A stretch of 64,000 nt of DNA from Primula veris (Eukaryota; Streptophyta; Magnoliopsida; Ericales; Primulaceae), in the NCBI GenBank assembly GCA_963682055.1, contig OY821746.1:10937992-11001991 (forward strand), in the 5' to 3' direction. The notes under the pieces are model-generated. The model did not search any database. It was not told the DNA's origin and saw only the letters and a list, made by a program, of their open reading frames with translations. The position numbers and the translations under genes are program-made. Every line of letters begins with the position of its first letter. Within the stretch, counting starts at the first letter, position 1. This document shows, piece by piece, positions 35,590 to 45,429 of the stretch.

Positions 35590-38080
35590 GACCATTAAAA
35601 ATTTATGGTTATGATTGATGCATCGACAATAAGGTCACATTTTATTGTTGTCTACAGAAATGCAGCATTTCCCAAATTTTTAGCCCTATTATTAAGTTGA
35701 TGGCTCATGATCCGGATTATCCTGAAAAGTCTAGTCGACTTGATAATTCCGAAGAGTAAGAATCGAAATTTTGATTTGAATTACTTGAGTTCGGAAATTT
35801 AAATTGAAATTGAACATAATGTTGATTATGTTCCGACCCAAAATGGACTCACAGAAACTTTAAGTGGTTGCAAATGATTTCACGTGTTATTTGGTGATGC
35901 GCACCTATATATTTTTGTGTGGGGTCACAATACATTGCATATTGCTGCATTGGTCCGTATGAGGCCCATAGTCACTCAAAACACTAAATGCGTATAAGTT
36001 GGTTACTGGTTATGAGGCAGACGCCTCATATGAACGCGTGTTTGAGTGCTTAATATTTTGATTGAGCCGTTATAGCATTCAAAATATGGACCTCTGAAGG
36101 GGACATAAGTCGATTATAAATCTCATGCCTATCATTTGATAGAGTAACATTGGCAAGCGATTTTTTTTATCGCATGATATGCGAAAGTGACATCGCTAAG
36201 ACTGTTCTCCCCGTCGTTAGAGATTTGCACGTTACCGTTGATAAGGAACGACGTGAAGTAACATGGCATAACCCACTCAGTCTTAGCTTGATACTCAAAA
36301 TTGCACTTAGTGATAAGTAAGTGCATAGACTCTCTCAAGTCTAACTAAATGCCAAACGCATTTAATGACTTTATAAGATGTCACGAGATCATTTATACAT
36401 GTTGCAAAATGCTTGCAAGGATAGACGTCCCTGTCGGACACCGTGTTCCTGGCGTAACACGTTGCTTTGGCCGAACCTGCCAAGCAAAGGACGCTGCCGT
36501 CGGCCCTCAGTATGTCGTCCTTCCCAAGATATGAGGAAGTTGACCGGTTCTTAATTCGTTCAGCCCTAGAGGTGGTGAACTGAAACTCATTTGTCACACG
36601 AGATTATATAAAGGATCAAGGATATGTGATTTCCTCCTCATCCTAAGAATCTCGAAATATCTGTCGATCATAATATCTTAGACGATATTGAAGCGAAAGG
36701 AGACTGTCATTGATTACTTGTTCATATATTCGGTGACGACTGATAATATGAACAAATTATGACAGGGAACCTTGTACCGTTAACTGAAGTCAACGTAGAA
36801 TAGAATGGACTAATGGAAACTTGCAATCCAAGTAGACTACTTAGCGAAAGTTTGTTCGCACCTTTAGCTCCAACACCACCAATGTTAAACGAGTTCGTTT
36901 ATTTTGTTATTCGTAAGGAAGAGTGATGAGAATAATGAGATTGTAGAATGCCCGCCTAGTAGCGCAAGGCTTCTCTCACACCTTAGAATTGATTACGAGA
37001 TGGTTGATTTCCTCATAATGGACGTTATAACGGTCCCCTACTTTATCAGTTTTGTAGTTTCTGGAAAACTGATTATGCAGCATGTGATTGTGGTCACGAT
37101 TTCATCTCTGTGGTGATTTAGACTAGAGATGTGGATGAAGGTCCCTGTGTGACTTCATAATGCTTGAATCAAGTAGTTCTTGACCATGGAACACGATCTC
37201 AATTAAATGAGAAGTTCACTATATGGATTAATATAATCCAAGCGGATGTGGTATACCTGCCTAAGTGAGAACTTGATTAGCTTGGGATACTTGAACAAGT
37301 GTTATGCCCTTGCGTGTTTTATTATGCGATCCACTTTTGGATTTGCCTTCGAGATGAAGGAACTTGGAAAGAAACGGTAGTGACTCGGCCTGATGATCGA
37401 GTCCCGTAAAGATTGAATCTAAGTCCATGATTCAGACTACACCCAGAAGGTGTTATGTCGTTTTAGTCATCATGACGCTAAGTCATCAGATTCTTCCATG
37501 ATCGTTCGATCACTAGACATTGAAATAGACCCAGTCCGTCGCTGATAAGATGATGAAGAGATATTAAACCATGATATTCATATGTAAGTACAATAAGCGT
37601 ATCACTATACTTGGTCTAATGTGCTAGGACGAACATCTCGTATGTTGTGAATGGTATAGCTCGACACAGCATCGCGCTAACACGCTGCCATCGAAATGGC
37701 ATAAAAGATATTTTCCCATTACCTTAAGGTAACTGTGTATGAGGGCGTGTCTTATCTCATTTTCGTCATCGAGTGTATCTACCCCCTTCAGTACTCGAAT
37801 TAACGCAACCCTTTTTTGGTTATACCGATGCTGGTTACTTATCAGATCCGCATAAGTGATATTTCTAACATGGTCTGTCTTTACCATTAGGAATAAGGTG
37901 ATATCTTGGAGGTATTGAAATAACTCCAAACGAATCACTCTGATCTATTCGTGCTCTATGAGACGACTAGAGAATGTATATGGCTTCGACATAGTATTAG
38001 TCATATTTGAATTACATATGTTCTGTCTCATGATCCAGATAAAACACTTGTCATAGAAGACAACTTGTCGTTATCGATCA
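35590..38080 (+). pseudogene. Decayed copia pol (integrase, reverse transcriptase, RNase H)
   Basis: Fragments in changing frames and in Ty1-copia order. Integrase core: MVMIDAST near 35608, then a PTQNGL motif near 35840 and WGHNTLHIAALVRMRP near 35920. Reverse transcriptase: RKSDENNEIV near 36913, DVITVPYFISFVVSGKL near 37018 and MKVP near 37138. Late RT: YLNKCYALACFI near 37288. RNase H-like: a short Ile-Glu-Asp-Asn segment near 38055. Many stops and frameshifts are present; no functional product is possible. Confidence 0.8.
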
Positions 38081-38149
38081 AGAGAGACATGACTACATTA
38101 TGCTATTTAGCATTTATCGTCGAAATAAATCTTCACATATGAAGTTTAA

Positions 38150-38310
38150 GAGCATCTTGTCGAATGCTCATTTTATTTCATGTTATATTTTCTTGCATCC
38201 AGTCGTGTGCAAGTAAATGTGGCATCTAGTCGAATGCTCGTATTCTTTCTTAAAATATGAAATCCTTGCACTCAGTCATGTGCAAGTGAGGGGAAGCATC
38301 TAGATGAATG
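38150..38310. repeat. GCATCCAGTCG-type repeats in the copia 3' untranslated region
   Basis: Units with TTGCATCCAGTCGTGTGCAAG and GCATCTAGTCGAATGCTCG alternate. They continue after the nested LTR (39540-39600), showing that the LTR split one array. Confidence 0.75.
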
Positions 38311-39502
38311 TGTTGGCCCATGCGGCTAAACCTTGGGGGGGGAATAAGGTTTTAAGCGGATTTCGCCTAATTAAAAATAAGTGTAACTAACAACCCAACT
38401 ATCGCAATTCTAAACTTAAGTGTTTAACAAAAGTCAATGAAACGTTAGAAATACTACACACTAGCAAGAAAATAAGCAATAATAAGGAATGAGTAAAGTA
38501 AAGAGTAAGGGAAGAGATTGACACTACGATATATAGAGATTCGGCAAACCCGCCTACGTCATCTCCTCGGTATTCACGCTACCGAGTATTTCACTATAAT
38601 CTTCTTCCCAAGATTACAACCTAACGTGCTAATCGACCGATTAACCTCCCACTCACTCTATGAGTATCCAGAATGAAAAGACATAGCGCTTTTAAGCAAC
38701 ACTCGCTTACAAAGCCTCTACCCGATCACTCGCTCACAAATGAGTTTATAATTCACTCTAAAATTTTAATCGAACGAGTTAGCTCACTAACAAATAATAT
38801 CTTGGTGTTTATATGATTACAATAATATTACACTCAAAAATTTATATGAATACAAGTGAGAAATATGTAGTATAAACCCTTTTGTTGCTTTGATTTTGGA
38901 TTTAATTGCTATGAAATTGGGTGTGTGATTGGATTGTGTTTGAAGAGCTATTTGGGGGGTTTTATCAGCTCCAAAATGTCCAGTGGGTATTATATGACCG
39001 TTTGAAGTGGTTGAGTGTTTTATCAAATGGGTAAAGCCACTTTTTGAAAAAGCTAAAAAGTTGTTTTTTTTATACGCACTTTGACCCACCGGTGGGTGTC
39101 TCCTGACCCATTGGTGGGTGAAATCTTGCTTGGTTCTGGAATTGACCCACTGGTGGGTTTTGTATACCCACTGGTGGGTATCGTCAGAGAAATTTCTTCA
39201 TGTTCTGTCCACTTAACCCACTGGTGGGTTCTGTATTATCCACCGGTGAGTGCACCTGGAGATTTATGTGTTGAACTTTCGACTTTGAAATGCTCGTAAC
39301 TTGCTTGTTCGGACTTCAAATTTACTTCCGTTTGAACCGTTGGCTTCGTTATCGAATGCTCTATCATTTAAAAGTCCTGAAATATACATTTTCTATTTTT
39401 GGAAAAGACAAAGCATTATATCATCGAATAGAGAAATCGTAAAATCATTAATACATAATCAAACGTATAATCAAAATCAATTATTGAACCTATGGTTTAA
39501 CA
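38311..39502 (-). mobile_element. Nested solo LTR 1 (Sirevirus-like family)
   Basis: Minus orientation: the element starts TGTTAAACC at 39502 and ends GGGCCAACA at 38311. The flanking 5-mers GAATG (38306-38310) and TAATG (39503-39507) agree at four of five positions. The poly-G run (38330-38340) near its 3' end, the conserved AATAAGGTTTT block and the CTCGGTATT block match the other Sirevirus-like LTRs here. No internal sequence remains, so it is a solo LTR. About 39080-39250 carries six ACCCACYGGTGGGT palindromes. Confidence 0.75.
39080..39250. repeat. ACCCACYGGTGGGT palindrome array in solo LTR 1
   Basis: Six copies of a perfect or near-perfect palindrome (CCCACCGGTGGG / CCCACTGGTGGG variants) spaced 20-60 bp apart, at the LTR position where the other LTR family has its CGATCG array. 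Confidence 0.85.
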
Positions 39503-39599
39503 TAATGCTTATTGCATTAATTACTATTTAGTCGAGATTCTCGCATCCTGTCGTGTGCAAGTGAGTGATAGCATCCAGTCGCATGCTCGTGTACTCTTT

Positions 39600-39930
39600 T
39601 TATCCTTAGACCAAGGTTTTTTCCCACTGTGTTTTCCTTGGCAAGGTTTTTAGCGAGACATGTTACCATCATATCTCACTTAAGATTGCCAAAATTAGGG
39701 AGAGTATTCTGTTGTATACTTTTTACCACTGTGTATTATTTTGTCATTCGACTAGAGGTTTTTCCCACTGGGTTTACTCTGACAAGGTTTTGATGAGGCA
39801 CCTATTTTGTGGTTGATCCCTACTACTACCACTTTTGCACTCTTTTTCCTTCGATCAGAGATTTTCCCATTGGTTTTGATCTGGTAAGGTTTTGATGAGA
39901 CGCACTGTTTTATGGTAAGTTATTTACATG
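39600..39930. repeat. Three TTTTCCCACTG...CAAGGTTTT repeats
   Basis: Units TTTTTCCCACTGTGTTTTCC-TTGGCAAGG, TTTTTCCCACTGGGTTTACTC-TGACAAGG and TTTTCCCATTGGTTTTGATC-TGGTAAGG, each followed by GATGAGGCAC-like sequence. Known type of 3' untranslated repeat in plant copia elements. Confidence 0.7.
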
Positions 39931-40093
39931 GAATTTCGGCCTGCAGCATTCTGCTACACAGTTTGTCCTATGTACCGGTTTTGTCCCACACTAGATTTTC
40001 CGGCCCTAAGGTTTTATGTGTTTAGCACTGCGAATGAACTCGACTCATATCGACTTTATGAAGACGAAAAAATCAAGACGTCCAAATGGAGAG

Positions 40094-40263
40094 TGTTGTA
40101 GGATATTATTGGACTATTTGGCCTTACTCATAGTGAGTTTAAGTTGGGCTTTCTAATTTGTATAACTCTAATCTCTAATATATAAAATAGGTTAGAGTTC
40201 ACTTGTATTGATACATTCTGATTAATAAAGATCATGTTGTTCTCTCTCGCTCTATATATATAT
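40094..40263 (+). repeat. 3' LTR of the copia element, first part
   Basis: Interrupted at 40263/40264 by solo LTR 2; continues at 41591-41680. Confidence 0.85.
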
Positions 40264-41587
40264 TGTTGGTCCGTAGGTGTCTAAACCTTAGAGGGGGGGT
40301 GAATAAGGTTTTCGTACGTTTTTCGCGGAATGAAAACTATGGGTTATTAACTAACCTAATTAGTGAATTTTATAACTTCAACACTTGCGTTAAGAAATAA
40401 TTGCTAAATAAATCTACGCAAGCAATAAATATAAGCGATAAATAAATACGAAATGTAAGAGTTAAGTGAAAAGAAATAACGCAAGATTTATAGAGGTTCG
40501 GCAAAACGCGCCTATGTCCTCTCCTCGGTATTTTCACTACCGAGTGTTTCACTAAAAATCTTCGTTCCAAGGTTACACCTTAACGAGCTTAATCAACCGA
40601 TTACGCTCCCCCTCACTTTATGAGTATCCCAAATAAAAGACCTAGAGCTTTTAAGCTACACTTGCTTAAAAGCCTCTACCCAATCACTCGCTCACAAATG
40701 AGTTTATAAAATACTCTTTTACAAGATTGATTTTGAATAGATCACTTACTAACAAATAATATCTCGATGTTTATAAGATTACAATAGTAATACGCTCGAG
40801 AATATTTATGAATACAAGTGAGAAATGAGTAGTATAAGCTTGAAGGATTTCTTAGTAGGAGTTGCTTAAAAGTTGTGAATGCTTGGATGATCTTCCATGA
40901 AGATTTTTGGGGCTTTTTGTAGAGTCAAAAAGGTCCAGCAATTAATTTCTGACCGTTGCTGGTTGTTGAGTTCATTCAATGCTGTTTTGCAGCAGTTCGC
41001 CCAATTTTCAGGAATAGCTTAAAAGCTGGAATTTGAAATTCTACAGAAACGATCGGTCGTTTCTGAAAAACGATCGGTCGTTTTTCATCTGTGCTCACTG
41101 GAAGAATTCATACATAAAACGATCGGTCGTTTTATGCTGGCGATCGGTCGTTTTTGTTCTTTGCTCACTGGAAGGATTTTGCACTGAAACGATCGGTCGT
41201 TGATGCTGGCGATCGGTCGTTTTTGTTCTATGCTCACTGGAAGAATTTCGCACTGAAACGATCGGTCGTTGATGCTGGCGATCGGTCGTTTTTGGGTGGT
41301 GCTCACTGGAAGAATTTTGCACTGAAATGATCGATCGTTTATGCTTATGATCAATCGTTTTTAGTTCTGGCAGAGTTTCGGTTTTCTCGACAAATTTCGA
41401 AACCCCGTAACTAATTCGTTTCAAACTCGATTGAGGTTCGGCTTGAACCATTTGCTTCGTAATTACGCATTCTATCATTTTGAACCTTTAACACACTCAA
41501 TAAATGATTAGTACGCAAAACGAGCTTTTATCATGTTTTACAACTATTGTTATCATCAAAATAATCGATTAGAAGAATCAACGTTCA

Positions 41588-41590
<3 letters not shown>
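40264..41590 (-). mobile_element. Nested solo LTR 2 (same family as the LTR at 593-1841)
   Basis: Begins TGTTGGTCCGTAGG and ends ACGTTCAACA, the reverse of the left LTR ends. It shares long similarity with 593-1841, including the terminal TAAACCTTAGAGG block, the CTCGGTATTTTCACTACCGAG block and the CGATCG repeats. Flanks TATAT (40259-40263) and CATAT (41591-41595) are compatible with a 5 bp duplication in the TA-rich copia LTR. No internal sequence remains. Confidence 0.85.
41040..41370. repeat. CGATCGGTCGTTT tandem array in solo LTR 2
   Basis: Five ~66 bp units with ACGATCGGTCGTTT pairs and a TGCTCACTGGAAGAATT spacer, mirror image of the array at 821-1080. Confidence 0.85.
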
Positions 41591-41660
<70 letters not shown>

Positions 41661-41680
41661 AGCTAATAAGACTCACAACA
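41591..41680 (+). repeat. 3' LTR of the copia element, second part
   Basis: Mostly an expanded (TA)n run (41592-41648) with TGTGTG, then GAGCTAATAAGACTCACAACA identical to the end of the 5' LTR. Confidence 0.85.
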
Positions 41681-42489
41681 AATAACTAATTATTTAAGTA
41701 ATTCTAATTTCTCTCGTCACTCTCTTTCTCTCTCAAAGAGAAACCATAATCAAATCCTTCCCTCTTTCTCTCTAAAACAGATACGATAATCACACCTCTC
41801 TCCCTATCGCTGCAAATCATCGCTAAAATATATACATATCTCTCGACATATATATAGATAAATCACTAACAAAAAACGATATTTCATCAGGCAATTTTGA
41901 ATTACGAGAAGGATAGACGTCTCTAATTAACGAAAAAAACAAACAAAAAGAACAACCTCTATTTAGTTATATTTTCACAGAAAAACGGGAAATTTTTTAA
42001 CACAGGCAGTTTTTTTATTACCAAAATTATATTTTGTTTGAAAAAAATATAAAATCCTGGAAAATATAACGATTATTGCCAATTGGGTATTCAACATAAA
42101 AAAAGAATATCTAAAATTTCCGAATTAGGTAAGAACGGGATAATTTAGGTTCATAATAAGGATATGAACTTTAATATTTAAGGGTTTCAACATAGAATAT
42201 AATTATATGAAATTTCATGGTTAGAATATGAAAACCAAAAGGTAATATAACTTTTCAGCAACAAAGATGAGTTTACTCATGTAGATTGGCTTTTTGTTGT
42301 TACTTAATTTGTAACAGTTGTTGACTGGATTATATATTATGCATAGTCATATTGTAAAATTGAATATTATGCCAATGGTAAAGATGCGCAGCCCATAGTT
42401 GTGTAACTTGTGTTATTTTGTTACTGTATTTTGTTATGATGCTACTCATATTCCGGTTTTTCCCGGATTCATACTTTTTTTTCCATGAG

Positions 42490-42499
<10 letters not shown>

Positions 42500-42555
<56 letters not shown>
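42500..42555. repeat. (AT)n microsatellite
   Basis: About 27 uninterrupted AT units. Confidence 0.95.
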
Positions 42556-42557
<2 letters not shown>

Positions 42558-42954
42558 GATTCATATTCCGTTTTTTTCAGTACATACCCGTTATTTTCGA
42601 GTTCATACCCTTTCTTTTTCAAGTTCATACTCTATTTTTTCGAGTTCATATCATTTTTTTTCGAGTTCATACCATCTTTTTTTCGAGTTCATACCCAAAT
42701 TTTTCAAGTTCATTTATCAATTTTTAAAGTGCATACCCTTATTTATAAAGTTCATACCCTAATTTTTAAAATTCAAACACCAATTTTTAAAGTTATACCC
42801 CAAGTTTTAAACTTCATACTTGTGACGACCCAAACTTCCGGGATGAAATTTCTATGGTGCGGTGTTGTGTGTTAGTACCAAATCACCGAGATATGAGAGT
42901 ACCCGTGTGATATATGAGCTTAATTACCCATTTTCTATCAACAATGCCTTTTAA

Positions 42955-43060
42955 AGTCGTGCGACACAAAACGGGGATGGAACTCCATAGGTAAGCGTGC
43001 TTAAATTGGAGTAGTACCATGAAGGGCTCTATGGGAAGTTGTGCCAAATCAGACAATATT
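42955..43060 (+). promoter_or_regulatory. 5S-rRNA-derived block in the 5' LTR of Cassandra
   Basis: GTCGTGCGACAC..., AACTCCATAGGTAAGCGTGC and GGAGTAGTACC follow the order of plant 5S rRNA including its internal control region. The C-box portion (expected GGATGGGTGACC) is degraded to GAAGGGCTC here but better kept in the 3' LTR. Probable Pol III promoter ancestry. Confidence 0.8.
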
Positions 43061-43616
43061 GTTGATACAAATGTTGCGGGTTGGCCCGTGAGGCTGGGTT
43101 GTTACAGATGGTATCAGAGGCTCTATCTGGCCGAAAATATCGGGATTAGCACGAGTAGGGCAGGGTTCGGTTCATTTTTTGATAAAACCGGAATCGAAAC
43201 TGAACAGATTTTTTGGTTCGATTTTTTTCGGTTTTCGGTTTTTTATTTTCTAGACCGAACTGAACCGGTTTGTTTTGGTCTGCTTTTGGTCTTTCGATCT
43301 TTTTTCGGTTTTTCTTCGGGGGTTTTCGGTCTTTTCGGTTATTTATTGGTTTTTCAGTCTTTTTCGGGCTTTTTCGGTTTGGTTTTACTGTAAACTGAAA
43401 CCGAACCGAAAAAGTTATTTTTCGATTCAGTTCGTTTTTTTTAGGTTTTCGCCCAGCCTAAACACGATTGTATGGCCCCTGAAGCGCGACTTGCCCGACG
43501 AGGACGTCGTGCATAAAGGGGGAGATTGTAACGAGCCATATTTTCGGGAAGGAATTTCTGTGGTGCGGTGTTGTGTGTCAGTTCCACATTGCCCATGTAT
43601 GAGAGTACCCGTGTGT

Positions 43617-43740
43617 GGTATCAACAAGGCTTTTAAAGTCGTGCGACATAAAACGAGTACGGAACTACATAGTTAAGCGTTTTTAGCTTGTAGTAGTACC
43701 AGGATAGGTGATCCATCTGGAAAATTGTGTCAAAGCGAAT
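43617..43740 (+). promoter_or_regulatory. 5S-rRNA-derived block in the 3' LTR of Cassandra
   Basis: Contains GTCGTGCGACAT, GGAACTACATAGTTAAGCG, GTAGTAGTACCAGG and ATAGGTGATCCATCTGG, aligning with 5S rRNA through the C box. Confidence 0.85.
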
Positions 43741-44099
43741 AATATTGTTGATACAGACGTGGCAAGTTAGCCCGTGGGGCCGGGTCGTTACAAATACCCC
43801 AATTTCTAAAGTCATATCCCGTTTATTTTGAGTTCATACAATTTTTTTAAGTTTATAACTTTTTTTTCGATTTCATACATTTTTTTCAATTTCATATCCT
43901 TTTTTTTTCGGATTCATACTTTTTTTCCGACTTTATACCCTTTTTTTTTTTTTTTTCCAGATTTCATACCCTATTTTTTTCAAGTTCATACCATTTCTTT
44001 TCCGATTTCATATCTTTTTTTTTTTTTTGATTTCATACGCTGTATTTTCCGATTTCATATATTATTTTTTTCGATGTTATATCCTCTCCTTTTTATTAA

Positions 44100-44850
44100 T
44101 TAATTAAAGCTATATTTTTTATAATAAAAATTTAAAGGATAAGTTTTTGTTAATACTACGAGTGTATGTGAATTCAGGACAGCTTTGTCATTGTCTGCCA
44201 GCCGACAAAATAATTTAAAATTCCTGTCTTTTAAATGTTCCTAATATATAGTTGTTTTCATTTTACAGATATGGTTTTGTCTCATATTGGTTTTTGTGCT
44301 AATCTTCATCCCCCACTAACTTTTGTGATTCTTCTTTTTGCCACTTATAATCCTTTTGGATAATATATAATTATAATTTTTATATATCATGGCCAAAACG
44401 TTGATTTATAACCTAATAATTAAGTACTTCCTGTTTGTTCATCTCAATGCTTGTTTTTAAACACAACAATTAAACAATATATAAAGTTTCAAGAATTTTT
44501 CAAAAATAATATTTAATTAGTAACACGCTTCTTCAAACTATATTTAACCTCAGGATATCCATGTTAAGTGAACATCAAAACTCAAGAGAGATTTAATAAC
44601 CATACATACTGCACTCAAAATGGTTAAAAAGAAAAAAAACATTATTCATTCAAAAAACCATTGTCATTAAGTTCATGACATAATTTGCAAGTCGCATCTT
44701 TAAAAACTAGTATAGTGTGAAACATCTACTAACCAAATTTCTTACATTAATTTCTTCCACCAAATTTGTTTCTGAATTGAATTACTCTCAGATTATTACT
44801 TTATTGTCTTGATCAATTAATCTATGAATCTTGTAACTGCAGACAATATG
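44100..44850. other. Intergenic; 3' flank of the CLE gene
   Basis: No feature recognised; the part near 44700-44850 is probably the CLE 3' UTR. Confidence 0.5.
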
Positions 44851-44851
44851 T

Positions 44852-45223
44852 CTAGTGATGCTTCGGATCAGGACCTCCTGGACTAAGTCGATTAAATCCG
44901 TGTTGGCTATCAATCATATCTAACCGTCTGCCCTTTAACATTTCACGTGCAATTTCTATCGATGGTGATCTGCTCTTTTTTAAAACAGGCTTTTGAGCAG
45001 CTAATAGTAGACAATGAGGATCACAAACGACCACATCGTCAAGCTTAATGCTTTTCATAAGAACATCTGTTGAGGTGACAAAATCACGCAAATTGACGTT
45101 TGTGATAGTTGAGACTGGTGCTGGTACTTGTTTTCTTTGTATCTGAGACATAAAACGAGCTTCGGAATGTAAAATAGAAAGAAAGATTATTAAAAGGGAG
45201 GGCCAAAATCTCAAGACAGACAT
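44852..45223 (-). CDS. CLE: CLE peptide hormone precursor (CLAVATA3/ESR-related)
   Basis: Secreted precursor of a 12-residue signalling peptide perceived by LRR receptor kinases of the CLV1/BAM type (family knowledge). 123 aa, single exon. Residues 1-22 (MSVLRFWPSLLIIFLSILHS plus EA) form a signal peptide. The middle is a variable, basic pro-region with KGRRLDM before the CLE box. The last 12 residues are RLSPGGPDPKHH, followed directly by the stop, matching the CLE consensus with hydroxylatable Pro4 and Pro7. The RLSPGGPDP core places it with the Arabidopsis CLE1-CLE7 group. Length, intronless form and C-terminal position are all as expected. Nothing suggests inactivation. Confidence 0.95.
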   Translation of the reverse strand: MSVLRFWPSLLIIFLSILHSEARFMSQIQRKQVPAPVSTITNVNLRDFVTSTDVLMKSIKLDDVVVCDPHCLLLAAQKPVLKKSRSPSIEIAREMLKGRRLDMIDSQHGFNRLSPGGPDPKHH

Positions 45224-45328
45224 TTTTATTTTTTCTTAAATTTGGCAAGTTTTTTTGGATTAAGCTTACAATGTCTTTCAAAACAAAGACTTACAATGCG
45301 GTTGATGAATTTGATTAGGGCATTAGCA

Positions 45329-45338
45329 TTATTTATAG
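45329..45338 (-). promoter_or_regulatory. TATA box of the CLE gene
   Basis: On the minus strand CTATAAATAA, about 105 bp before the CLE start codon. A good match to the plant TATA consensus. Confidence 0.55.
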
Positions 45339-45429
45339 CCGATTAGTGGTAGTATTGTGAAGAAATAGTTCATTATAAAACCAAGAAGTGGTCAAATGAG
45401 AGATCTTCAATACCATTAGTGGTAGTGCC

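Larger units (their letters stand above)
32428..41680 (+). mobile_element. Ty1-copia retrotransposon with two nested solo LTRs
   Basis: The short LTRs at 32428-32630 and 40094-41680 share ends (TGTTGTA... and ...AAGACTCACAACA) and the internal GTGAGTCTAAGTTG/GTGAGTTTAAGTTG and CACTTGTATTGATACATT blocks. Target-site copies AATAA flank the element exactly (32423-32427 and 41681-41685). Directly after the 5' LTR is CGTTATCGGCAC, a typical primer-site context of plant copia elements. A polypurine stretch AAATGGAGAG precedes the 3' LTR. Subtracting the two inserted LTRs leaves about 6.7 kb. The coding part is badly decayed. Confidence 0.88.
42831..43792 (+). mobile_element. Cassandra TRIM retrotransposon
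   Basis: Miniature LTR element of 962 bp. LTRs 42831-43106 and 43527-43792 begin TGTGACGACC / TGTAACGAGC and end GGGTTGTTACA / GGGTCGTTACA. TGGTATCAGAGG right after the 5' LTR is the initiator-Met tRNA primer site; AAAGGGGGAGAT before the 3' LTR is the polypurine tract. Both LTRs contain a block similar to 5S rRNA (GGAACTCCATAGGTAAGCG; GTAGTACCAGGATAGGTGA), the hallmark of Cassandra. There is no coding capacity; the internal region (43160-43450) is a TTCGGTTTT-rich repeat. It would need enzymes from other elements. Flanking CATAC/AATAC fits a 5 bp target duplication with one mismatch if one base of the end is ambiguous. Confidence 0.92.
42560..44095. repeat. Degenerate TTCATACC(T)n minisatellite split by a Cassandra element
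   Basis: Units of about 20-30 bp, each with (G/T)TTCATACC plus a T/C-rich spacer. They run from 42560 to 42830 and resume at 43793-44095 in slightly different form (GATTTCATA plus T run). The Cassandra TRIM lies between. Open frames in this array are only a by-product of the repeat. Confidence 0.85.

Noticed and set aside
36307..37938. Several 70-105 aa frames on both strands
   Set aside because: Lie within the decayed copia pol region; minus-strand ones are shadows of it.
41085..41478. Open frames of 89 and 127 aa with internal peptide repeats
   Set aside because: They are translations of the LTR tandem array on the minus strand and have no independent support.
42418..42875. Overlapping 80-114 aa frames rich in Ile/Tyr and Phe/Ser
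   Set aside because: Produced by the (AT)n microsatellite and the TTCATACC minisatellite; all frames are open.
43019..43676. Frames of 124 and 133 aa within the Cassandra element
   Set aside because: They span LTR, primer site and internal low-complexity repeat; Cassandra has no coding genes.
42955..43740. Two possible 5S rRNA genes
   Set aside because: Both are partial and lie at the same position in the two LTRs of one TRIM; they are Cassandra promoter blocks.
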